A stretch of 14,165 nt of DNA, from positions 1-14,165 of the forward strand of contig CAMIWY010000007.1 in NCBI GenBank assembly GCA_946402595.1. Reading direction: 5' to 3'. This stretch comes from an uncultured Clostridia bacterium. GTDB lineage: Bacteria; Bacillota; Clostridia; Peptostreptococcales; Anaerovoracaceae. The notes beneath the pieces are model-generated. The model was not told the origin of the DNA, did no database searches, and was given only the letters and a program-made list of their open reading frames with translations. This document shows, in pieces, positions 1 to 6,597 of the stretch. The position numbers and the translations under genes were made by a program. The stretch's first letter is position 1, and each line of letters begins with the position of its first letter.

Positions 1-459
1 GAACGCTTTGCCCGCGCTGTATGCCGCTATGGTGAACCCGACCGAGAGAGCGTCAATGGATGTGGCCACGCCCTGCACCAGGAGGTCGCCGGCGGAAAGA
101 TGCGCATCATGAGAAACTGTTTCATCCTCCGCATCACGGGCACCGTCCACACCCGCCATCCTGCGGTTTTCACGGGTGCCTTCGATCAGCATTTTGCCCC
201 CGATATACAGGAGCAGCACAAGAGCGATCCATGGTATGAACGTCTGAAAAGCAGTGAACCTCTCTGCTGCAGTATGTACAAGAAGCCAGCCTGCGAGCGG
301 CATGACAAACTGGAACGCCGCAAAAGTGCCTGCAATAGTGAGTACTCTTGCTGCGTTGAGATTTTTCTCGCCGAGCCCGTCAGCAAGGCTGACGGAAAAT
401 GCATCCATTGCAAGGCCTGCGCCAAGCAGTATGCTTGTAATGATCAGTTCAGTAGTCAA
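1..459 (-). CDS. mntP: Manganese efflux pump MntP, N-terminal 153 residues (runs off window start)
   Basis: Partial gene for an MntP (YebN, DUF204) membrane protein, which exports Mn2+ across the cytoplasmic membrane in characterised relatives. The translation shows the two family signatures: MDAFSVSLADG at residues 18-28 in helix 1, with conserved Asp19, and VQGVATSIDALSVGF at 128-142 in helix 4, with conserved Asp136. Hydrophobic segments lie near 5-23, 38-62, 74-92 and 124-145. The loop at about 95-122 is acidic and His-containing. Family members are about 185-190 residues, so some 35 C-terminal residues lie outside. I chose the TTG start at 459 because GAGGG lies 8 bases upstream; the nearest in-frame stop upstream is a TAA about 8 codons back, and no ATG intervenes. 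The AEC permease gene ends 48 bp upstream with no terminator between, so co-transcription is likely. No yybP-ykoY manganese riboswitch fits in that gap. Identity is secure; the exact start is less so. Confidence 0.9.
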   Translation of the reverse strand, partial: MTTELIITSILLGAGLAMDAFSVSLADGLGEKNLNAARVLTIAGTFAAFQFVMPLAGWLLVHTAAERFTAFQTFIPWIALVLLLYIGGKMLIEGTRENRRMAGVDGARDAEDETVSHDAHLSAGDLLVQGVATSIDALSVGFTIAAYSAGKAF

Positions 460-507
460 TCCGATATCCCTCTTAACTGGTTTCAGTTATTTCGTATATT
501 TAGCTGC

Positions 508-1449
508 TCAGAACATCCCCGCTGTTTTGAGTATGAACAGCCAGACCGGAATGGTCAGGCATGAAATAAGTGTTGTCGTTACGACGAGCTCTCCCGCGAG
601 CCTGCCGTTGCCTCCCATCGAACTCGCCATTGCGTATGAAGCAAGCGCGACCGGCGCCGCCACCATAAGTGTGACAGATACGAGCGGAACTCCTCTCAGA
701 CCGATGAGCACTGCTCCTGCGATCCCGAATGCAGGGAAGAACACGAGCTTGCCGAATGTGCAGATGGCTACTTTCTTCGTATCACTTTCGAAATCCTTCA
801 GGTTGAGCCCTGCGCCGAGCAGGATGAGCGCTATCGGAGAAGTGCAGTCAGAGAGTGCCGTGACCGTGTTCGCTATGGTCTCAGGGAGCGTTATATGCAG
901 GAGCATAACTACCGCAGCCGCTATTCCGCCGTCGATGATAGGATTGGTCAGGATCCTCTTTATCATGTCCTTAATATCTACCTTGCCGCCTCTGAAAGTC
1001 TCGAATACGACTACCGTAGCAATATTATAGAATGGAATTACAAGCAGCATGATTATGGCTACAGGCGTTATATTCCCCCTGCCGAACAGGTTCATCGCGA
1101 TCGGGAATCCCATCAGGATGAAATTGCTTCGGAACAGCGCCTGTATCATCGCGCCGCGGTCGTAGTTGTCCTTTTCCGTTTTGCATACGAATATCCATGC
1201 AGTGGCAAGCTGCACGATGGTGAATCCAAGTGCATAAGCGCCGAGCTTAAAGTCAAGGTGCTCGCCGATGTTCTTGCCGTAGAGGTTATCGAACATTATA
1301 AACGGATAGAGAGCCACGAACACTATGTGTGTGAACCTCTTTACGTCCCGGTCATCGATCACTTTGTTCATCCTAAGGATGATGCCGATGGCCAGATATA
1401 TCATCGATGGAAGTACTGCATTGAAGCAGAGTATAAAATTCTGAAGCAT
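508..1449 (-). CDS. AEC-family (auxin efflux carrier-like) permease
   Basis: 313-residue integral membrane protein of the AEC/Mem_trans family. Bacterial members include malate/malonate permeases and other organic anion or amino acid transporters; the substrate cannot be read from the sequence. It has about ten hydrophobic segments in two halves separated by a hydrophilic stretch around 155-170. The motif QALFRSNFILMGFPI at 103-117 is typical of the family's first half, and LILLGAGLNL (about 208-217) belongs to the second. Length is normal (300-320). The ATG at 1449 is preceded by GGAG with a 6-base spacer, and an extended -10 promoter lies about 60 bp upstream. The gene ends in TGA 48 bp before mntP and probably forms a two-gene unit with it. 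It follows the isocitrate dehydrogenase gene but a hairpin terminator separates them, so a role in organic acid transport tied to that operon is only a possibility. Confidence 0.88.
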   Translation of the reverse strand: MLQNFILCFNAVLPSMIYLAIGIILRMNKVIDDRDVKRFTHIVFVALYPFIMFDNLYGKNIGEHLDFKLGAYALGFTIVQLATAWIFVCKTEKDNYDRGAMIQALFRSNFILMGFPIAMNLFGRGNITPVAIIMLLVIPFYNIATVVVFETFRGGKVDIKDMIKRILTNPIIDGGIAAAVVMLLHITLPETIANTVTALSDCTSPIALILLGAGLNLKDFESDTKKVAICTFGKLVFFPAFGIAGAVLIGLRGVPLVSVTLMVAAPVALASYAMASSMGGNGRLAGELVVTTTLISCLTIPVWLFILKTAGMF

Positions 1450-1503
1450 ACTGTTCTCCGCGGTATTGTTCCGGGCATTTCCGCCCAGCCGCTACAGTCG
1501 CAT

Positions 1504-1512
1504 ATTATAACA
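1504..1512 (-). promoter_or_regulatory. Extended -10 promoter for the AEC permease-mntP unit
   Basis: On the minus strand TGTTATAAT is a perfect extended -10 (TG, one base, TATAAT). The hexamer 17 bp upstream (TGGTGC) is a poor -35, as is common for extended -10 promoters. Predicted start is near 1497, giving a leader of about 48 nt. It lies within the tail of the preceding terminator. Confidence 0.5.
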
Positions 1513-1545
1513 GATAAAGAGGCTCCGCACCACATGCAGAGCCTC
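1511..1545 (-). terminator. Terminator after the citrate-to-2-oxoglutarate operon
   Basis: Perfect 7-bp stem GAGGCTC/GAGCCTC (1519-1525 with 1539-1545) with a 13-nt loop, beginning 22 bp after the isocitrate dehydrogenase stop. On the minus strand it is followed by TTTATCTGTT, an imperfect U-tract, so termination may be partial and some read-through into the AEC permease gene is possible. Confidence 0.6.
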
Positions 1546-1567
1546 AAAACATCAGTATTTATATCAG

Positions 1568-2758
1568 TTACAGCGCAGCCATGACCTCTTCTGCGAATTC
1601 CCTGCAGCTCCTGCCTCCGGGGAGGCCGGTCATCTCAGAGCCAAGCTTCTCATCAGCCGCCCTGACCGCTGCCTCGAGCCTTGCAGCCTTGTCCGTATAT
1701 CCGATATGACGCAGCATCATCACAGCCGCTGTCATCAGGCTTGCCGGATTGGCAAGGTGCGCGATCCCGTCCTCGACCATTCTCGGAGCACTTCCGTGGA
1801 TGGCTTCGAATATTGCAAAATCCGTTCCTATATTGGCAGAGCCCGCTGTTCCGACTCCGCCCTGTATCTGCGCCGCCTCATCAGTGATGATGTCTCCGTA
1901 GAGATTAGGCAGTACGAATACCTCGAATCCGCTGCGGATGTCCGTGTTGACCAGGTTGGCCGCCATGATGTCCACGAACCAGCAGTCAGTCGTGATCTCA
2001 GGATAGTCCTTAGCGACCTCGAGCGCGATAGTCTGGAAGTCGCCATCAGTCTTCTTCATGATGTTGGCCTTGGTGACGATCGAAACTCTCTTCTTTCCGT
2101 TCTCGCGGGCAAAATCAAATGCCGCCTTCGCGATCCTGCGGCTTCCTTCGGAAGTCGTGACCTTGAAGTCTACCGAGAGGCCTTCTCCGGCACCGTTTCC
2201 AAGTCTTATGCCGCGGCTTCCGAGAGCGTACTCACCCTCGGTGTTCTCTCTGAAGAAGGTCCAGTCGATCCCCTCATCTTCTATATGTACAGGTCTTACA
2301 TTGGCGAAGAGGTCGAACTTCTTGCGGAGGAACACATTGGCACTCTCGAGATTCTTTCCTCCCATCGCAGCATTCGGCGTGGTGGTAGGGCCCTTGAGCA
2401 TCACATCACAGGCCTGCATCTGTGCAAGGACGTCTGCAGGAACGGTCTCGCCCGCCGCGAGCCTCTCCTCTATAGTGAATCCCGTGATCTCCCTGAACTC
2501 AACGCGGCCTGCGGCGGCCTCCTCTGCGAGGAGCTGCCCGAGGACGGCCTTAGTCTCGTCCATGATAACAGGTCCGATGCCGTCCCCCGGCGCGAGACCG
2601 ATCACAACGGCTCCGCCATCACCTGCACCGGCTGCTCCGGCCGGGCCGTTTCCTTCAGCCTCAGCCTTCATTCTTTCATTTCTCTCATACTGCTCAGCGA
2701 GCATTGCGCGGAATTCCTCCGCAGCCTGATCTATCTGTCTCTCAATATCCTTGTTCAT
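1568..2758 (-). CDS. icd: Isocitrate dehydrogenase (probably NAD-dependent) with N-terminal extension
   Basis: 396-residue member of the isocitrate/isopropylmalate dehydrogenase family; converts isocitrate to 2-oxoglutarate and CO2 in the cytoplasm. Isocitrate-type ligands are present: S139, N141 and R145 in SANVFLRKKFDLFANVRP, then R155, R170 and Y177 in FRENTEGEY, K230, and metal ligands D263, D289 and D293 (YGDIITDEAA). The Ser/Asn pair argues against isopropylmalate dehydrogenase. The coenzyme loop after HGSAP reads RMVEDG rather than the KY of NADP enzymes, so I infer NAD. The catalytic domain begins near residue 50 (VIGLAPGDGIGP). Residues 1-35 form an extra charged, probably helical segment, followed by a Gly/Ala linker (36-50); neither is usual in the family. 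ATG start with AGGA 8 bases upstream. It is the last gene of the operon, 175 bp after the aconitase gene; that gap contains a long palindrome. Homoisocitrate dehydrogenase is the main alternative, disfavoured by S139/N141 and context. Confidence 0.9.
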   Translation of the reverse strand: MNKDIERQIDQAAEEFRAMLAEQYERNERMKAEAEGNGPAGAAGAGDGGAVVIGLAPGDGIGPVIMDETKAVLGQLLAEEAAAGRVEFREITGFTIEERLAAGETVPADVLAQMQACDVMLKGPTTTPNAAMGGKNLESANVFLRKKFDLFANVRPVHIEDEGIDWTFFRENTEGEYALGSRGIRLGNGAGEGLSVDFKVTTSEGSRRIAKAAFDFARENGKKRVSIVTKANIMKKTDGDFQTIALEVAKDYPEITTDCWFVDIMAANLVNTDIRSGFEVFVLPNLYGDIITDEAAQIQGGVGTAGSANIGTDFAIFEAIHGSAPRMVEDGIAHLANPASLMTAAVMMLRHIGYTDKAARLEAAVRAADEKLGSEMTGLPGGRSCREFAEEVMAAL

Positions 2759-2780
2759 GAGTCAATTCCTTTTTCTATGA

Positions 2781-2902
2781 AGAGAAGCGGGCATGGGTCT
2801 CTCTCGAGACGAGCATTCGATGAGCTTTTCCCGACATCGCTAAGCACTGTGGGTCGTACGCTCATCTCATGAGTCTCTCGCGACACCCATGCCCGCTTCT
2901 CT
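2781..2902. repeat. 122-bp imperfect palindrome in the acn-icd gap
   Basis: The outer arms are perfect 18-bp inverted repeats: AGAGAAGCGGGCATGGGT at 2781-2798 and its reverse complement at 2885-2902. Further inward, CGAGAC-type positions 2806-2810 pair with 2873-2877, GATGAGC at 2819-2825 pairs with GCTCATC at 2860-2866, and CGAC at 2832-2835 pairs with GTCG at 2853-2856. The transcript of either strand could fold into one long interrupted hairpin. There is no U-tract after it on the minus strand, so it is not a standard terminator. It could be a small non-autonomous repeat or an RNA-processing/stability element between the aconitase and dehydrogenase messages. No clear target-site duplication is visible. 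Confidence 0.75.
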
Positions 2903-2933
2903 ATTATATTAATAGTAAAAATGATTGCCGCAT

Positions 2934-4874
2934 TCACTTACTCGCGGTGTACTTGAGCAGTCCTCCTGCCAGCAGCATCTCCTTCTGTCTCTCAGCGAGC
3001 TCCATCCTGAGTTCCATTTCTGCTGCAGTCCCGTCAGGGTTCGTTACCTTCATTGTTACCGCGTCCTTCTTCAGGCCTTCATGGATGTCTGAAATGCTGA
3101 TCTTAGCTCCCTGCTGAACTTTGTCATAGTCGTCAGGGTCTGCGAATATCAGCGGAAGTATGCCGGCATTCACCAGGTTGGCCGCGTGGATGCGGGCGAA
3201 GGACTTGGCGGCCACTGCGCGGACGCCAAGCGCGAGCGGTACGAGCGCAGCGTGCTCCCTTGACGATCCCTGACCGTAGTTCTGTCCGCCCACTATGATG
3301 CCGGAGCCCGCTGCCTTCGCCCTCTCAGGGAACTCAGGGTCCACCACCTCAAAGCAGAACTGCGAGAGATGAGGAATGTTGGACCTGTATGGCAGTATCC
3401 TTGAACCTGCCGGCATTATATGGTCTGTTGTTATATTGTCGCCGACCTTGAGGAGCACCTCAGTGTTCAGCTCATCAGCCAGAGGGTATGTCTGAGGGAA
3501 AGGCTTCATGTTAGGTCCCTTGATGACCTCTGCATCAGCAGCCTCTTCTTCAGGCAGCGGCGCAATGACCCCGCTGTCGTTGATCCTGAACTTCTCAGGC
3601 ACATCGTAGATACTAATATCCGGTGCATCACCCTCAGCCGGGTCAGTGAACACTCCGGCAAGGGCCGAAGCCGCTGCCGTCTCAGGCGATACCAGATACA
3701 CCTGTCCATCCTTGGTTCCCGACCTTCCGAGGAAGTTCCTGTTGAAGGTCCTCAGAGACACTCCTGCCGAATTAGGAGAGAATCCCATTCCTATGCACGG
3801 TCCGCATGCGCACTCGAGTATCCTCGCACCGGCATCGATGAGATCTGTCAGAGCTCCGCACTCAGCCATCATGCTGAACACCTGGCGCGATCCCGGTGAG
3901 ATCGACAGGCTGACATTATCTGCTATCTTCTTTCCCTTCAGCATCGATGCCGCCTTGAGCATGTCGGTCAGGGATGAGTTGGTGCATGAACCTATGCACA
4001 CCTGATCCACCTTCATTCCGGCGAGCTCTCCGACAGGCCTGACATTATCCGGACTGTGCGGACATGCCGCAAGAGGTCTGAGGCTGCTGAGGTCGATGCA
4101 GATCTCCTTGTCATATACGGCATCTTCATCACTCGCAAGCGGCGACCAGTCCTCTTCACGGCTCTGCGCTCTGAGGAAGTCTCTTGTCGTCTCATCGCTC
4201 GGGAATATGGATGTAGTTGCTCCGAGTTCAGCTCCCATGTTGGTTATTGTGCATCTCTCAGGAACAGTAAGCGTCTTCACTCCCGGTCCTGCATATTCAA
4301 CTATGTATCCTACGCCGCCCTTGACGCTGAGCTGCCTCAGCACCTCAAGGATGACGTCCTTGGCACTTACGCCCGGCTCCAGCTTTCCCTCGAGCCATAC
4401 GCGGATCATGCCCGGCATCGGGATGTAGTACGCACCGCCGCCCATAGCGACAGCAACGTCCATTCCGCCTGCTCCCATCGCGAGCATACCGATACCGCCG
4501 CCTGTCGGAGTGTGTGAGTCCGAACCGATCAGCGTTTTGCCCGGAATGCCGAATCTCTCATAATGGACCTGATGGCATATGCCGTTGCCCGGTCTCGAGT
4601 ACCAGATGCCGTGCTTTGCAGCGACACTCTGAATATATCTGTGGTCATCCGCATTCATGAAGCCCGACTGCAGCGTATTGTGGTCTATATATGCTACAGA
4701 GCGCTCCGTCTTTACACGCGGAATTCCCATTGACTCGAATTCAAGGTAGGCCATCGTGCCGGTCGCGTCCTGCGTCAGGGTCTGGTCTATCCTCAGCCCG
4801 ACTTCACTGCCGGGCACCATCTCGCCGCTTACAAGATGTGCGGCTATGATCTTCTGCGCTATTGTTCTTCCCAT
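2934..4874 (-). CDS. acn: Aconitate hydratase, Aquifex-type (aconitase)
   Basis: 646-residue aconitase that isomerises citrate to isocitrate through a [4Fe-4S] cluster. Cluster ligands are C297 (GSCTNSS), C357 and C360 (CACGPC). GSDSHTPTGGG at 117-127 and DATGTMAYLEF at 36-46 are active-site segments of the large domains. A linker around 410-460 leads to the C-terminal swivel domain with GDNITTDHIMPAG (478-490) and the GSSREHA catalytic loop (536-542). At about 650 residues it matches the compact Aquifex-type bacterial aconitases rather than the 850-900-residue AcnA/AcnB. It is a single chain, not split into LeuC/LeuD-like subunits. The ATG start has a G-rich ribosome binding site (AAGGGGGG) overlapping the end of the upstream citrate synthase gene region; the gap is only 12 bp, so the two are translationally close. 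Its place between a citrate-forming enzyme and isocitrate dehydrogenase argues for citrate, not homocitrate or isopropylmalate, as the substrate. Confidence 0.95.
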   Translation of the reverse strand: MGRTIAQKIIAAHLVSGEMVPGSEVGLRIDQTLTQDATGTMAYLEFESMGIPRVKTERSVAYIDHNTLQSGFMNADDHRYIQSVAAKHGIWYSRPGNGICHQVHYERFGIPGKTLIGSDSHTPTGGGIGMLAMGAGGMDVAVAMGGGAYYIPMPGMIRVWLEGKLEPGVSAKDVILEVLRQLSVKGGVGYIVEYAGPGVKTLTVPERCTITNMGAELGATTSIFPSDETTRDFLRAQSREEDWSPLASDEDAVYDKEICIDLSSLRPLAACPHSPDNVRPVGELAGMKVDQVCIGSCTNSSLTDMLKAASMLKGKKIADNVSLSISPGSRQVFSMMAECGALTDLIDAGARILECACGPCIGMGFSPNSAGVSLRTFNRNFLGRSGTKDGQVYLVSPETAAASALAGVFTDPAEGDAPDISIYDVPEKFRINDSGVIAPLPEEEAADAEVIKGPNMKPFPQTYPLADELNTEVLLKVGDNITTDHIMPAGSRILPYRSNIPHLSQFCFEVVDPEFPERAKAAGSGIIVGGQNYGQGSSREHAALVPLALGVRAVAAKSFARIHAANLVNAGILPLIFADPDDYDKVQQGAKISISDIHEGLKKDAVTMKVTNPDGTAAEMELRMELAERQKEMLLAGGLLKYTASK

Positions 4875-4886
4875 TCTGCCCCCCTT

Positions 4887-6326
4887 TTATCTCTCTGTCA
4901 TGAACTCATTGACCTTGCTGTGGATCTCGGTAGCACCGATCTCAGCAACACGTCCGGAAGCATATTCGCTGTCGATCCATTCCTTGATATACAGCACAAC
5001 AGGGCTATGCTTGTCGACCTGCTTCTCGCCCTTGAGTCCGTAGCTTGTATTGATCCAGTGCGCGACACCTGCCGTTCCTGAATTCTGATTGATATTGACG
5101 AGCGGCGGCCTGTTCAGGAACTTGCCCGTGTCGAAGATGTTGTAGATCTCTTCGTTCTTCAGAAGGCCGTCTGCGTGTATTCCCGCTCTCGTGACGTTGA
5201 AGTTCGCTCCGGCAAAAGGAGTCTGTGCAGGCAAAGTGTATCCGACCTGCTGCTCGTAGTATCTCGCGAGATCGGTGATCGCCGTCGTGTCCATACCGTC
5301 GAGCGTACCCTTGAGCTGCGCATACTCGAATACCATAGCTTCCATAGGGATATTGCCTGTCCTCTCACCTATTCCGAAGAGTGTGGTGTTGACAGCGCCG
5401 CATCCGTACAGCCATGCTGTAGCAGCATTGACTACCGCCTTGTAGAAGTCGTTGTGGCCGTGCCACTCGAGCATGCTGCTCGGTACTCCCGCATACTGCT
5501 GCAGACCGTAGATGATTCCGGATACCGATCTAGGCATCGCAACGCCCGGATAAGGAACTCCGTATCCCATGGTATCGCATAGTCTTATCTTCGCAGGCAT
5601 TCCCGCCTGCTCTGCCAGCTCCTGAACTTTCGTAACGAACGGAACAACGAATCCGTAGAAGTCCGCTCTTGTTATGTCCTCCAGGTGACATCTCGGCATT
5701 ATCCCCGCCTCGAACGCATCATAAACGACCGAGAGGTAGTGCTCCATAGCCTGCTTTCTCGTCATGCCGAGCTTGTAGAATATATGATAGTCAGAGCAGC
5801 TCGTCAGGATACCTGTCTCCCTGACTCCCATCTCCTTGACTATTTTGAAGTCTTCCTTCTTCGCGCGAATCCAGGTCGTGATCTGCGGGAACTCCAGCCC
5901 GAGATCCTGGCAGGCACGGATAGCTTCCTTGTCCCTGTCACTGTATGTGAAGAACTCCGTCTGCCTTATTATCCCCTTAGGTCCCGACAGCCTGGATATG
6001 AGCTTGAATATATCCACTATCTGTTTAGTGGTATACGGCTCTCTCGACTGCTGTCCGTCACGGAATGTCGAATCCGTGATCAGAATCTCCTCAGGCATAT
6101 CGTAAGGGCTCGTTCTGAAGTTGAATCCGACCTTAGGCACTTCAACATATTCAAAGAACTCTCTGAACAGGTTAGGCTTGTCCACGTCCTGCACCTCATA
6201 GTTGACGCCCTCCATCTCAAGGAGGTTAGTCTTGCTGCTGAGGCTGGTCTTTCTTACCTTCCTGCTTTCAAGCTCATCGAAATTAGTAATACCATCGCTG
6301 TCTGTTAAGTGGTTGTTCCTGATCAT
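4887..6326 (-). CDS. Probable citrate (Re)-synthase (homocitrate/isopropylmalate synthase family)
   Basis: 479-residue member of the HMGL-like TIM-barrel acyltransferases. Active-site features: ITDSTFRDGQQSR at 83-95 (R89, D90), HGHND at 289-293 (two metal-binding His), and FGIGERTGN at 317-325. There is no LeuA-type allosteric C-terminal domain. An N-terminal region of about 75 residues precedes the barrel. By sequence alone it could be homocitrate or isopropylmalate synthase. Since aconitase and isocitrate dehydrogenase genes follow at once, and no LeuB/LeuCD or lysine/nitrogenase genes are nearby, I infer Re-citrate synthase, the oxygen-sensitive enzyme known from Clostridium kluyveri that condenses oxaloacetate with acetyl-CoA. 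I chose the ATG at 6326 because GAGG lies 8 bases upstream and it leaves a leader of about 58 nt; an in-frame ATG at 6371 lacks a ribosome binding site and lies only about 13 nt from the predicted transcription start. Confidence 0.85.
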   Translation of the reverse strand: MIRNNHLTDSDGITNFDELESRKVRKTSLSSKTNLLEMEGVNYEVQDVDKPNLFREFFEYVEVPKVGFNFRTSPYDMPEEILITDSTFRDGQQSREPYTTKQIVDIFKLISRLSGPKGIIRQTEFFTYSDRDKEAIRACQDLGLEFPQITTWIRAKKEDFKIVKEMGVRETGILTSCSDYHIFYKLGMTRKQAMEHYLSVVYDAFEAGIMPRCHLEDITRADFYGFVVPFVTKVQELAEQAGMPAKIRLCDTMGYGVPYPGVAMPRSVSGIIYGLQQYAGVPSSMLEWHGHNDFYKAVVNAATAWLYGCGAVNTTLFGIGERTGNIPMEAMVFEYAQLKGTLDGMDTTAITDLARYYEQQVGYTLPAQTPFAGANFNVTRAGIHADGLLKNEEIYNIFDTGKFLNRPPLVNINQNSGTAGVAHWINTSYGLKGEKQVDKHSPVVLYIKEWIDSEYASGRVAEIGATEIHSKVNEFMTER

Positions 6327-6378
6327 TCTGTCATCCTCTGTGTCCGGTTTTCTCCTTACATTCCGGTACATTTATAAA

Positions 6379-6388
6379 ATGTATACAT
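6379..6388. promoter_or_regulatory. TGTATACA palindrome at the predicted transcription start of the citrate operon
   Basis: ATGTATACAT is a perfect 10-bp palindrome covering the position where the promoter at 6391-6420 should start transcription (about 6384). A second palindrome with the same 8-bp core lies at 6566-6575. The TGTATACA core resembles operators of GntR-family regulators, but no regulator gene is in this window. Possible repressor site. Confidence 0.35.
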
Positions 6389-6390
6389 GT

Positions 6391-6420
6391 ATTCTAATGC
6401 TGAAAGCATGATCAAGTCAA
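6391..6420 (-). promoter_or_regulatory. Promoter of the citrate synthase-aconitase-isocitrate dehydrogenase operon
   Basis: Minus strand: -35 TTGACT (6415-6420), 18-bp spacer, -10 TAGAAT (6391-6396), each 5 of 6 to the housekeeping consensus. Predicted start near 6384, downstream of the flavodoxin terminator and about 58 nt before the preferred start codon at 6326. Confidence 0.7.
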
Positions 6421-6475
6421 CATCATGAAGCAAAATATTCCCATAATTTCAGCGTTTCGAGACGTTTTGCGACAA

Positions 6476-6506
6476 TAGAAAAAGCCGCAGGGATGATCCC
6501 TCCGGC
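6476..6506 (-). terminator. Terminator of the flavodoxin-fold gene
   Basis: Hairpin 6484-6506 with outer stem GCCG/CGGC and inner AGGG/CCCT separated by one mismatch. On the minus strand it is followed directly by TTTTTCT (6483-6477). It lies about 90 bp after the flavodoxin stop and insulates the downstream citrate operon. Confidence 0.8.
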
Positions 6507-6565
6507 ATTTGTATCGTTTTCAAGCGTTCTCAGCAATCGCTCAGATTAGCTAAAAATCGCCAATT

Positions 6566-6575
6566 TTGTATACAA
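6566..6575. promoter_or_regulatory. Second TGTATACA palindrome, after the flavodoxin gene
   Basis: TTGTATACAA is a perfect 10-bp palindrome about 22 bp after the flavodoxin stop. It shares the TGTATACA core with the palindrome at 6379-6388, 187 bp away, on the far side of the terminator and promoter. The shared core suggests a pair of sites for one regulator; alone it would be unremarkable in AT-rich DNA. Confidence 0.25.
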
Positions 6576-6597
6576 TCTCTCCTTTTCAAGCATTTCC

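Noticed and set aside
460..507. yybP-ykoY manganese riboswitch before mntP
   Set aside because: The gap is only 48 bp and contains no structured element of that size.
254..1030. 258-codon plus-strand open frame opposite mntP and the AEC permease
   Set aside because: Ser/Ala/Pro-rich antisense translation of two recognisable membrane-protein genes; no start signal.
1706..2872. 388-codon plus-strand open frame opposite the isocitrate dehydrogenase gene
   Set aside because: Antisense shadow of a gene with clear catalytic motifs; the translation shows no family features and is rich in Arg, Ser and Leu from reversed codons.
2755..2937. 60-codon minus-strand open frame across the acn-icd gap
   Set aside because: It only translates the palindrome, has no good ribosome binding site, and overlaps both flanking genes; the inverted repeat explains the open frame.
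6327..6371. Upstream ATG at 6371 for the citrate synthase gene, adding 15 residues
   Set aside because: No ribosome binding site and only about 13 nt from the predicted transcription start; the ATG at 6326 has GAGG at a good distance.
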